From Polaromonas sp. 39-63-25 (GTDB taxonomy: Bacteria; Pseudomonadota; Gammaproteobacteria; Burkholderiales; Burkholderiaceae_C), in contig NZ_NCJH01000002.1 of the NCBI RefSeq assembly GCF_002278925.1, positions 186,001 to 250,000 of the forward strand: a stretch of 64,000 nt of DNA. The letters run 5' to 3'. The notes beneath the pieces are model-generated. The model was not told where the DNA came from, did not search any database, and saw only the letters and a list, made by a program, of their open reading frames with translations. Made by a program: the position numbers and the translations under genes. This document shows positions 1 to 7,887 of the stretch, piece after piece; positions within the stretch are counted from its first letter, which is position 1, and each line of letters starts with the position of its first letter.

Positions 1-461
1 GACATCGGAAAGTTCGAGGGCGACCACATGTCCAGCCACTGGCGGGTGGTGAATGCCGCCACGTCTTCGTGGTGCCGGGAGACGCCGCGCACACCTGTCA
101 TGGCCCCGTTCCACCACTGCTCCTGCAGCAGGAAGGCCTGAGCCATGGCGCTGAACGGCAGCATGTTCCACTCCTGCGGCGAGAAGCGTTTGTCCTGGGG
201 GACAGGCTCCACGCAGCGCACACAGTCGCCCCGCCAGGCCTGCGGCGCATACTGCGCCCACAGCAGACCCTTGCGCAGCGCGTCGGCAACCAATTCGGCC
301 TGCCGGGAAGGCGACACGAGCAGGTGCGTGAACCAGTCGGCATACGCCCCAGCGACAGAGGCAGGTGAGACGCCGTGCGTGAGCCGGGCCAGCCCGGCCT
401 TGAGTGGAAGGTCCATCGGAGCCGGCGTGTGCCCGTGCGGGCGGGAGTCAGAAAGTGCCAT
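1..461 (-). CDS. PHA synthase-like protein, N-terminal part (truncated by window edge)
   Basis: Only the first ~153 codons lie in the window; the gene runs off the left edge. Reading the minus strand, the early residues KAGLARLTHGVSPA and GAYADWFTHLLVSP match the PHBC_N region, and LLQEQWWNGAMTGV, HH and DMWSPSNFP match the PhaC N-terminal domain of poly(3-hydroxyalkanoate) synthases and their paralogues. The catalytic alpha/beta-hydrolase part is outside the window, so polymerase activity cannot be judged; the protein could be one of the shorter PhaC paralogues that accompany stress genes. An in-frame ATG at 509 would add 16 residues, but a candidate FNR-type promoter (box at 539-552) would start transcription near 504, which favours the ATG at 461. 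No strong Shine-Dalgarno sequence is visible for either start. Confidence 0.8.
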   Translation of the reverse strand, partial: MALSDSRPHGHTPAPMDLPLKAGLARLTHGVSPASVAGAYADWFTHLLVSPSRQAELVADALRKGLLWAQYAPQAWRGDCVRCVEPVPQDKRFSPQEWNMLPFSAMAQAFLLQEQWWNGAMTGVRGVSRHHEDVAAFTTRQWLDMWSPSNFPM

Positions 462-538
462 GAAAAAGTCCGGCGCCACTATGCCGCGCCTCCAGTCAGT
501 CAAAAGCATGATCGTCCCGTAGCAGCGCCACCCCGCAT

Positions 539-552
539 TTGCGCAAGGTCAA
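539..552 (-). promoter_or_regulatory. Candidate degenerate FNR box for the PHA-synthase-like gene
   Basis: Read on the minus strand the sequence is TTGACCTTGCGCAA: one perfect half site (TTGAC) and a second half (CGCAA) that differs at two positions from the symmetrical form. A GACGAT hexamer follows 22 nt downstream, the same spacing as in the stronger boxes elsewhere in the window, and the start at 461 would have a leader of about 43 nt. Confidence 0.4.
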
Positions 553-721
553 CGAAACCCCTGAATCCCGGTCCACAACCTCGCCAGCTGCGTACCATGC
601 CCGCAAGTCGCCCGAGGCCATGCTCGCGATGACCGTCGACCCCTCCAGTGCGAAATTGCAGCCTCATCGAAACCTGTGCCGCAGGCGCCGCGTCCCTGCG
701 TGAGCCGGGTTCCGCGCCGAC

Positions 722-735
722 TTGCGCCATGTCAA
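722..735 (+). promoter_or_regulatory. Candidate degenerate FNR box for the BON gene
   Basis: The sequence is TTGCGCCATGTCAA, with a perfect GTCAA right half and an imperfect left half. TAGATT, a plausible -10 hexamer, follows 21 nt downstream, and the BON start codon lies 87 nt from the end of the box. It would place BON, hsp20 and possibly the following genes under FNR control. Confidence 0.4.
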
Positions 736-822
736 TGCATGCCGCGCAAAGAGGAATAGATTGAGCGTCTTGGCAGTGCCATACCGCCGCATTCAGATTC
801 CAACAGCCATCAGGAGAGTTCC

Positions 823-1476
823 ATGAAAACGGATGCCCACATCAAGGCCGACGTCGTTGACGAGCTCGCGTGGGATCCCGCCGTCAATGCCACCGGCATT
901 GGCGTGGCGGTCAGGGAGGGTGTGGTGACCCTGACCGGCCACCTCGACAGCTATGCCGAAAAGCATGCGGTGGAGCGGGCTGTGCACCGTGTGGCCGGCG
1001 TGCGCGGCATCGCGGTGGAGCTTGATGTCAGGCTGGCCGCCGAACACAAACGCAGCGATTCCGACATCGCGCAGGCAGCGGCCACAGCCCTGCAGCTGAA
1101 CTCCCTGGTGCCGGACGAGAAGATCCAGGTCCTGGTCGAAAACGGCCGGGTCACCCTCACCGGCGAAGTCGACTGGAGCTACCAGCTGGCCAGCGCCGAA
1201 CAGTGTGTGCGGCCGCTGGCCGGCGTGCGCGGCCTGTCCAACCGCATCACCATCAAGTCCCGCGCAAGCAGCAAGGACGTCGGCGCCCAGATCACCGCGG
1301 CCCTGACGCGGCAGGCCGCGCGGGAGGCCAAACACATCACCGTGGAGGTTGAAGGCAGCGTCGTCACCCTCTGGGGGAAAGTGCATTCACTGGCGGAGCG
1401 CGAAGCGGCCGTAGGTGCTGCGTTCTCGGCGCGCGGTGTTTCGCGCGTTGTGGACAAACTCGAGGTCGGTGCCTGA
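823..1476 (+). CDS. Triple BON-domain protein (OsmY-like)
   Basis: 217 residues made almost entirely of three BON domains (about residues 5-72, 75-143 and 148-216), each with the typical pattern of a short helix, then VVTLTGHL / RVTLTGEV / VVTLWGKV and a closing hydrophobic repeat ending in GVRGI, GVRGL or GVSRV. BON domains are thought to bind phospholipid or other hydrophobic ligands and occur in osmotic-stress proteins. No signal peptide is seen at the N-terminus (MKTDAHIKADVVDEL), so unlike OsmY it is probably cytoplasmic. AGGAGAG lies 5 nt before the ATG. It is followed closely by hsp20 and may share its transcript. Confidence 0.9.
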   Translation: MKTDAHIKADVVDELAWDPAVNATGIGVAVREGVVTLTGHLDSYAEKHAVERAVHRVAGVRGIAVELDVRLAAEHKRSDSDIAQAAATALQLNSLVPDEKIQVLVENGRVTLTGEVDWSYQLASAEQCVRPLAGVRGLSNRITIKSRASSKDVGAQITAALTRQAAREAKHITVEVEGSVVTLWGKVHSLAEREAAVGAAFSARGVSRVVDKLEVGA

Positions 1477-1529
1477 CCTGGAAGGTACGGTTTTTCATTA
1501 TTTTTTTAATCATTCAAGGAGTGTCAATC

Positions 1530-1958
1530 ATGAGCAATCTTCGTGTCCTGGACCCCACCTTCACCGATTCCTTCGAGTCGGCCATGCGCCGCTTCTTCTC
1601 GCCCACAGTTTTCGAGACGGAAACGCCGGCGCTGAAAATGCGCATTGATGTCTCGGAAAAGGACGACGCCTACCAGGTCAAGGCCGACATCCCCGGCGTG
1701 AAGAAGGAAGACATCAACGTGCGCATCGACGGCAATGTGGTGCAGATCGACGCCGAGGTCAAGCGCGAAAAAGAGACCAAGGGCAATGGTGACAAGGTTC
1801 TGCGCAGCGAGCGCTACTGGGGCAATATCTCGCGCACCTTCAGCCTGGCCCAGGACGTGGACGACGGCAAGGTCCAGGCCAGGTACGCCGACGGCGTGTT
1901 GACGCTGGAACTGCCGAAGAAGGCTACGGCAGCGACCAAGAAAATCACAGTGCAATAG
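1530..1958 (+). CDS. Hsp20/alpha-crystallin family small heat-shock protein
   Basis: 142 residues. The central alpha-crystallin domain (about residues 35-140) shows MRIDVSEKDDAYQVKADIPGVKKEDI, a conserved VQIDAEVKREKE segment, and the C-terminal hallmark RYADGVLTLELPKK, followed by a short KKITVQ tail. Such proteins form oligomers that hold unfolding proteins for refolding by DnaK. The ATG at 1530 is chosen because AAGGA at 1516-1520 lies 9 nt upstream; a GTG at 1521 is in frame but too close to that site. The stop is 12 nt before the ABC ATPase start. Confidence 0.95.
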   Translation: MSNLRVLDPTFTDSFESAMRRFFSPTVFETETPALKMRIDVSEKDDAYQVKADIPGVKKEDINVRIDGNVVQIDAEVKREKETKGNGDKVLRSERYWGNISRTFSLAQDVDDGKVQARYADGVLTLELPKKATAATKKITVQ

Positions 1959-1970
1959 GCTCCTGCACGC

Positions 1971-2696
1971 ATGACCACGGCGCAGCAGCCGGACGCCCCG
2001 GTGCTGCGCATCCGGTCGCTGTCCAAGATCTATGGCAGTGGTGAAACCGCGGTACATGCCCTGCGCGACGTGGATCTCGAGGTGCGGGCGGGCGAATTTC
2101 TGGTGCTGCTGGGCGCCTCGGGTAGCGGCAAGTCCACGCTGCTGAACATTTTGGGCGGACTGGACCGGCCGAGCACCGGTGAGGTGGAGTTCCTCGACCA
2201 CCGCCTGACCGATGCGCCCGATGAGGAGTTGACGCGTTACCGGCGCGAACACGTAGGCTTCGTGTTCCAGTTCTACAACCTCATTCCCAGCCTGACCGTT
2301 CGCGAGAACGTGGCACTGGTCACCGACATCGCCAGCGACCCCATGCCGGTGGACGAAGCGCTGGCACTGGTCGCGCTGACGCCGCGACAGGACCACTTTC
2401 CTTCCCAACTGTCCGGCGGCGAGCAGCAGCGCGTGGCCATTGCGCGGGCCATCGTCAAGCGCCCGCAACTGTTGCTGTGCGACGAGCCGACCGGCGCGCT
2501 GGACTATGCCACCGGCAAGCTGGTGCTCGAAGTGATCGCCCGCATCAACCAGGAACTGGGCACCACGGCCATTGTCATCACGCACAATGCCGCCATTGCC
2601 GGCATGGCCGATCGCGTCATCCGCCTGGCGGACGGACGCATCGCCAGCATTGAAGTTCCGTCGCGGCGCCTCACCCCCGCAGAATTGTCATGGTGA
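1971..2696 (+). CDS. ABC transporter ATP-binding protein (MacB/LolD type)
   Basis: 241 residues with a complete nucleotide-binding domain: Walker [10 protein letters not shown] at 48-56, Q-loop near Q100, signature [14 protein letters not shown] from 147, Walker B LLLCDEP at 167-173 and H-loop histidine H205. The family (COG1136) pairs with FtsX-type permeases. The next gene encodes such a permease 4 nt downstream and a HlyD-type adaptor follows, so the three probably form an inner-membrane export or lipid/peptide extraction machine of the MacAB class. The substrate cannot be read from sequence. Confidence 0.93.
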   Translation: MTTAQQPDAPVLRIRSLSKIYGSGETAVHALRDVDLEVRAGEFLVLLGASGSGKSTLLNILGGLDRPSTGEVEFLDHRLTDAPDEELTRYRREHVGFVFQFYNLIPSLTVRENVALVTDIASDPMPVDEALALVALTPRQDHFPSQLSGGEQQRVAIARAIVKRPQLLLCDEPTGALDYATGKLVLEVIARINQELGTTAIVITHNAAIAGMADRVIRLADGRIASIEVPSRRLTPAELSW

Positions 2697-2700
2697 AGCC

Positions 2701-5082
2701 GTGAAAGCACTGGACCGGAAGTTGCTGAGGGACCTGCGGCTGCTGTGGAGCCAGGGCCTGACCATCGCACTGGTGGTGGCCAGCGGCATAGGCGGCTTCA
2801 TCACCAGCCTGAGCGCGGTGGACTCGCTGGGCCTGGCACGCGAACGTTTTTATGCCGAGGCACATTTTGCCGATGTGTTCGCCACGGTCAAACGCGCCCC
2901 GAACGCGTTGATGGAGACACTTCGGGAGGTGCCCGGCGTGGCCGACGTGCAGACCACCATCGAGCAGGTGGTCCGCATAGCGGCTCCGGGGGTGAGTGAC
3001 CCCATCCTCGGCCAGCTGATCGGCGTGGACCGCAAACAGCTGCCGCGCATGAATCAGGTGAGCGTTTCTCGCGGCCGGGCACTTGACCACGCGGGACTCT
3101 CCTCCGGCGCACGCAGCGACGGCCGCATCGAGGTGCTGGTCTCGGCCGGCTTCGCGACATCGCGGGGCGTCAAACCGGGCGACATCTTCACCGCGCTGAT
3201 CAACGGGAAACAACGCACACTCCTGATCGCCGGCATCGCGCTGTCGCCGGAGTATATTTTTGCCGGCCTGGGCGGCAGCCCCGACCAGCGCGGCTTCGGG
3301 GTGTTCTGGATGGACCGCGATACCCTGGCCGCGGCCTACGACATGCAGGGCGCCTTCAACCGCGTGAGTATCAAGCTTGCCCCCGGGGCATCGCAGCGCG
3401 ACGTGATTGCCCGCATGAGCCGGGTGCTGGCACGTTACGGCGCGGGAGAAGCCTATGGCCGCGAAGACCAGACATCACACGCCATGCTCGACGCCGAGAT
3501 CAAGGAGCAGCAGGTGCTGGGCACGGTGCTGCCTTCCATCTTTCTCGGCGTGGCAGCCTTCCTTTTGCATGTGGTGGTGTCGCGGCTGGTATCTACACAG
3601 CGGGAACAGATTGCAGCCCTGAAGGCGCTGGGTTACGCCAACCGCAGCATAGGCGCGCACTATCTCAAGCTGGTGCTGGTGATCGTCATCCTGGGGCTCT
3701 TGCTGGGTATCTGGCTCGGCGACTGGCTGGGGGGCGCCTTCACGCGGCTGTATGCCGACTTCTTCTACTTTCCGGCTTTCGAGCACCACCTTGCGCCGTG
3801 GCTGCTGGTGGTGGGCGCGGGCCTGACGCTGGCGACCGCCGTGGTCGGCACACTCAGTGCCATCGGCGCCACCGTTCGCCTGGCACCGGCTGAGGCCATG
3901 CGTCCGCCCGCGCCGGGGCACTTTCGGCGCACGCTGCTGGAGCGCCTGGGTGTCAAGGGGGTCAAACCGGCCCTGCAGATGATCCTGCGCAACATGGAGC
4001 GCCGACCGCTGCGCACCGGACTGTCCATTGCCGGGGTGGCCGCAGCCGTGGCCATTGTGGTGATGGGCAATTTCATACGCGACGCGATCGACCATATTGT
4101 GGACACCCAGTTCTCCCTGGCCATGCGCAGCGACGTGATCCTGTGGATGAGCGACCCCATTGGCAATGAGGCCCGCCATGAGGTGGCGCGCATGCCCGGG
4201 GTGATCGCGGTGGAGGCAACCCGCGACGTTCCGGTTCGCTTCGTCAACGGCGCAGTCAGCGAGCGCGGCCTCATCCAGGGTTATGCAGAAAGCCCCGAGC
4301 TGCGGCGCATCATCGACATCCGCGGCCAGGAAGTGCCTCTGCCCGAGGGCGGCCTGGTGATGACCGACCGCCTGGCCAGCAAGCTGGGCCTGCGCGTGGG
4401 TGACACCGTGCGTACCGAAGTGCTCGAAGGACGCCGCGAGACGCTGCAGCTGACACTGGCAGCTACCGCACAGGAAATGATGGGGCTGAACGCCTACATG
4501 GAGCGCCGCGCGCTGAACCGGCTGATGCGCGAGGGCGACGTGGCCTCGCAGTATGCGGTGGCGTTGCAGCGCGGCAGCGAAGCCGCCTTCCTGGCCGCCA
4601 GCCAGGGCCTGCCGCGCGTCGCGGGTACTTTCAGCAAAGCCAACCTGCTGCGCAACATGCAGGAAGTCAGCGCTCGCAATGTCCGCCTCATGAGCCTGGT
4701 TCTCACCGTGTTTGCCAGCGTGATTGCCGTGGGTGTGGTGTACAACAATGCACGTATTGCGCTGTCGGAGCGAACGTGGGAGCTGGCCAGCCTGCGGGTG
4801 CTGGGCTTCACACGCGCTGAAGTCTCGGTCTTGCTGCTCGGTGAACTGGCCATCAGCATCGCCATTGCACTGCCACTGGGCATGCTGATGGGCTGGGGCC
4901 TGGTACACCTGATCGCGGAACTGCTCCAATCCGACCAGTTCCAGTTTCCAGTGGTGATCCAGCCGCGAACCTATGCCTGGGCGGCCATCTGCGTGGTCGC
5001 CGCCGGCGTGGCCAGCGCCCTGGTGGTGCGACGGCGGATCGACCGGCTCGACATGGTGGCTGCGCTCAAGACCAGGGAATAA
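2701..5082 (+). CDS. FtsX-type ABC transporter permease, duplicated
   Basis: About 793 residues starting at GTG 2701, which begins the matching VKALDRKLLRDLRLLWSQGL; the longer upstream frame only overlaps the ATPase gene. A membrane helix (TIALVVASGIGGFITSLSAV) is followed by an extracytoplasmic MacB_PCD-like domain, a first FtsX block of three to four helices (about residues 265-410), then a second copy of the same layout: helix TGLSIAGVAAAVAIVVMGNF, periplasmic domain and final FtsX block (about 660-785). This eight-helix tandem arrangement is typical of COG0577/LolE-like permeases that work with a single ATPase. Partner genes lie directly up- and downstream. Confidence 0.9.
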   Translation: MKALDRKLLRDLRLLWSQGLTIALVVASGIGGFITSLSAVDSLGLARERFYAEAHFADVFATVKRAPNALMETLREVPGVADVQTTIEQVVRIAAPGVSDPILGQLIGVDRKQLPRMNQVSVSRGRALDHAGLSSGARSDGRIEVLVSAGFATSRGVKPGDIFTALINGKQRTLLIAGIALSPEYIFAGLGGSPDQRGFGVFWMDRDTLAAAYDMQGAFNRVSIKLAPGASQRDVIARMSRVLARYGAGEAYGREDQTSHAMLDAEIKEQQVLGTVLPSIFLGVAAFLLHVVVSRLVSTQREQIAALKALGYANRSIGAHYLKLVLVIVILGLLLGIWLGDWLGGAFTRLYADFFYFPAFEHHLAPWLLVVGAGLTLATAVVGTLSAIGATVRLAPAEAMRPPAPGHFRRTLLERLGVKGVKPALQMILRNMERRPLRTGLSIAGVAAAVAIVVMGNFIRDAIDHIVDTQFSLAMRSDVILWMSDPIGNEARHEVARMPGVIAVEATRDVPVRFVNGAVSERGLIQGYAESPELRRIIDIRGQEVPLPEGGLVMTDRLASKLGLRVGDTVRTEVLEGRRETLQLTLAATAQEMMGLNAYMERRALNRLMREGDVASQYAVALQRGSEAAFLAASQGLPRVAGTFSKANLLRNMQEVSARNVRLMSLVLTVFASVIAVGVVYNNARIALSERTWELASLRVLGFTRAEVSVLLLGELAISIAIALPLGMLMGWGLVHLIAELLQSDQFQFPVVIQPRTYAWAAICVVAAGVASALVVRRRIDRLDMVAALKTRE

Positions 5083-5101
5083 GGAACAGGGGAAACAGGG
5101 A

Positions 5102-6304
5102 ATGAATGTGCTGAAACTGAAAAAGACAACCTGGCTATGGATAGCGGCAGGCGTCGCCGTGCTTGCGGCGCTGGTCTGGGCCTTTTCGCCGCGACCCGTC
5201 GAAGTCGAAACCGCTGTAATCAAACAGGGGCATTTCGAGCAGTCGATCGAGGAGGATGGACGCACCCGGATCAAGGACCGCTACACCGTCTCGGCGCCGG
5301 TGGCCGCACGCGTGGCACGCATGGTGCTGCGCGAGGGTGACCCTGTGGCCGCTGGCGACGTCGTGGCCGTGCTGACGCCGGTCATGTCATCGATGGTCGA
5401 TGAACGCAGCGTGCGCGAAGCGACAGCGCGGCTGAAAGCGGCCGCTGCCGGGGTGGAGCGCGCCTCGGCCCGCGTGGCGCGCGCCAGAATTTCCCTGCAG
5501 GAGGCTCAACTGGAAAAGGAGCGCACCGAGAAACTCGCCGGTGAAGGATTCCTGTCGGCCTCGAAGCTCGATGCGGTCCGGCTGGCCCAGTCGGGCGCCC
5601 GCCGCGAACTGGAGGTGGCGGACGCGGAGCGTGAAATGGCGGTGCAGGAAAAGGCCCAGGCCGCGGCGGCGCTGCAACCGGCCGCTGCCGGCAGCAGCAG
5701 CACCCGGCCGCTGAGCGTGCGTTCGCCGGTCAGCGGGGTGGTGCTGCGCGTGCCGCAGCCCAGCGAGGCCACCCTTGCCGCCGGTGCCGCCTTGCTGGAC
5801 ATAGGCGACCCCCAGCGGATGGAGGTGATCAGCGAACTGTTGACCACCGACGCCGTGCAGGCCACGGCCGGGCGCCGCGTGGTGATCGAGCGCTGGGGCG
5901 GGCCGCCCGTCGAGGGCGTGGTGCGCCGCGTGGAACCGGCGGCCTTCACCAAGGTCTCTGCGCTGGGCATCGAAGAGCAGCGCGTCAATGTACTGATCGA
6001 CGTCAGCAACCCGCCCGAAGCATGGCGCAGCATGGGCGACGGCTTCCGGGTATCGGTGCGGATCATTACGGCCAGTGTCGAGCAGGCCGTGCTCGCGCCT
6101 CTGGGGGCGCTGTTCCCCCACGGCAAGGGCATGGCGGTCTACCGGCTGGACGGTCGTGAAGCGCGGCTGCAGCCGGTCGAGGTCGGCGCGCGCAACAACA
6201 ACGAGGCCTGGCTGCGCAGCGGCCTGACCGAAGGCCAGACCGTGATTGTTTACCCGCCCGCCACACTGCGTGACGGCAGCAGGGTACAAGTACGCAAGCC
6301 CTGA
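5102..6304 (+). CDS. HlyD/MacA-family periplasmic adaptor
   Basis: 400 residues. A single N-terminal membrane anchor (TTWLWIAAGVAVLAALVWAF, residues 10-28) is followed by a lipoyl-like half (YTVSAPVAARVARMVLREGD), a predicted alpha-helical hairpin rich in Ala, Arg and Glu (about 95-200), the second lipoyl half (RPLSVRSPVSGVVLRV) and beta-barrel domains. This is the membrane-fusion protein of the ABC system encoded immediately upstream (19-nt gap). No outer-membrane channel gene lies nearby, so a TolC-like partner elsewhere would be needed for full efflux. The ATG at 5102 is used; a longer open frame upstream lies within the permease gene. Confidence 0.9.
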   Translation: MNVLKLKKTTWLWIAAGVAVLAALVWAFSPRPVEVETAVIKQGHFEQSIEEDGRTRIKDRYTVSAPVAARVARMVLREGDPVAAGDVVAVLTPVMSSMVDERSVREATARLKAAAAGVERASARVARARISLQEAQLEKERTEKLAGEGFLSASKLDAVRLAQSGARRELEVADAEREMAVQEKAQAAAALQPAAAGSSSTRPLSVRSPVSGVVLRVPQPSEATLAAGAALLDIGDPQRMEVISELLTTDAVQATAGRRVVIERWGGPPVEGVVRRVEPAAFTKVSALGIEEQRVNVLIDVSNPPEAWRSMGDGFRVSVRIITASVEQAVLAPLGALFPHGKGMAVYRLDGREARLQPVEVGARNNNEAWLRSGLTEGQTVIVYPPATLRDGSRVQVRKP

Positions 6305-6323
6305 CCGTGATACCGATCGCACC

Positions 6324-7793
6324 ATGCCGACTTCCAACGCTGCGCTGAACGCCGCCCACGCCCTGGTCACCACGCTGGCCGGCGCCTTGCACGCCGAATT
6401 GATCGAGACCCATATTTCGTGGGTGCTGCTGGCCGCGGACACCGCGTACAAGATCAAGAAGCCGGTGCACCTGCCCTTCGTCGACTACAGCAGCCTGCAA
6501 GCCCGGCGCCATTTCTGCGAGGAAGAGGTCCGGCTGAACCGGCGGCTGGCGCCCGGGCTGTACCTGGGCGTCACAGCCATCACCGGCGGGCCCGCGTCGC
6601 CCAACATCGACGGTGCCGGGACGGTGCTGGAATACGCGGTGCGCATGCGCCGCTTTCCCCCGGGAGCGCTCTTCAGCGAAAGAATCGCCGCAGGCACCCT
6701 GGACAACAAGGACGTCGATCAGCTGGCCGCCTTGCTGGCCGATTTTCATGAAAATGCGCCGCGTGCCACTGCCGCGGATGATTTTTCCGGCGCCGACCAG
6801 CGCCGGGGCATCGCGCTGGCCGCGCTCGAAGGCGCGCGGCCGCTGGCTGACGAAGCCGCGCTGTCGGCGCTGCAAACCTGGCTGACGGCGGAGGCCGACG
6901 CACTGGCGCCCTTGTGGAGCTCCCGCCAGGCGGACGGGCATGTGCGCGAATGCCATGGCGACCTGCATCTGGCGAACGTGGTGCGTCTTGAAGACCATGT
7001 CGCGGCCTTCGATGGCATCGAGTTCGACCCGGCACTGCGCTGGATCGACATTCTCGACGATGCGGCCTTCGTGGTGATGGACCTTGCTGCCCACCAGCGG
7101 CAGGACCTGTGTTTTCGCTTCCTCAATGCCTGGCTGGACCGGACGGGCGACCACGCCGGCCTGCCTGCACTGCGCTTTTCCGTGGTTTACCGGGCGTTGG
7201 TCCGCGCCCAGGTGGAGCACCTGCGCAGCGCCGGGAGCGACGCAGCCCGCCGCTACCTGGCGACGGCGCTGGCCTGGGCCCGGCCGGGCAAGGCCGGGCT
7301 GTCCATCATGCACGGCCTGCCGGGGTCGGGAAAAACCTGGGTCTCGCAGCGCCTTCTAGAGCAGGAGGGCGCGATCCGTCTGCGCTCGGACGTGGAGCGC
7401 AAGCGCCTGTACGGCCTGGGCATGCTGGAGGATTCGCGAGCCCGGGGGCTGGACCTGTACAACGCGGACACCACTGCGCGCACTTATGCGCAGCTGTTCG
7501 GCCTGGCGCGCACGGCATTGCAGGCCGGTTATCCGGTGATCCTCGACGCGGCTTTCCCGCGTCGCACCGAACGGGACCAGGCGCACGCACTGGCACAAAA
7601 CCTGGGTGTGCCGTTTTCCATCGTGCACTGCGAGGCGCCCTTGCCCGTGCTGCGTGAACGCCTGCTGGCCCGCCGCGGCGATGCCTCGGAGGCCAACGTG
7701 ACGGTGCTTGAACACGTGCGGGAAGTCGTGGAACCCCTGTCGGGGGACGAGCTTTCTTTTGTGCGCCCTATGGCACCAGACAAACCCGCGTGA
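6324..7793 (+). CDS. Fused APH-like kinase and P-loop ATPase
   Basis: 489 residues in two parts. Residues ~1-325 resemble the aminoglycoside phosphotransferase/choline kinase fold, with the catalytic-loop motif CHGDLHLANVV near 215 and a downstream metal-site-like DGIEFDPALRWIDILDD. Residues ~325-489 form an AAA_33-type P-loop kinase with GLPGSGKT near 335-342. This two-domain architecture (COG2187 plus COG0645) is recurrent in proteobacterial stress clusters with universal stress proteins and PHA genes; its substrate is not known to me. It should not be read as an antibiotic-resistance gene. It starts 19 nt after the adaptor stop. Confidence 0.85.
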   Translation: MPTSNAALNAAHALVTTLAGALHAELIETHISWVLLAADTAYKIKKPVHLPFVDYSSLQARRHFCEEEVRLNRRLAPGLYLGVTAITGGPASPNIDGAGTVLEYAVRMRRFPPGALFSERIAAGTLDNKDVDQLAALLADFHENAPRATAADDFSGADQRRGIALAALEGARPLADEAALSALQTWLTAEADALAPLWSSRQADGHVRECHGDLHLANVVRLEDHVAAFDGIEFDPALRWIDILDDAAFVVMDLAAHQRQDLCFRFLNAWLDRTGDHAGLPALRFSVVYRALVRAQVEHLRSAGSDAARRYLATALAWARPGKAGLSIMHGLPGSGKTWVSQRLLEQEGAIRLRSDVERKRLYGLGMLEDSRARGLDLYNADTTARTYAQLFGLARTALQAGYPVILDAAFPRRTERDQAHALAQNLGVPFSIVHCEAPLPVLRERLLARRGDASEANVTVLEHVREVVEPLSGDELSFVRPMAPDKPA

Positions 7794-7887
7794 TCTTCCA
7801 CCGGTGAGCCCCCGGCACGGAAGCCGGACTTGCGTTTTATCAAGGCCAGCGATACTCGCCTTGCCTACAGTGGCGCGAAGGATCTCC

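Larger units (their letters stand above)
462..822. other. Intergenic region between divergent PHA-synthase-like and BON genes
   Basis: No convincing gene is seen; the open frames here have no recognisable protein sequence. The region holds two weakly conserved FNR-type boxes, one placed for each divergent gene (listed separately), and an AGGAGAG ribosome site just before the BON start at 823. Confidence 0.6.

Noticed and set aside
6324-7793. Aminoglycoside resistance gene
   Set aside because: Only the kinase fold is shared; the fused P-loop domain and stress-gene context point to a metabolic kinase of unknown substrate.
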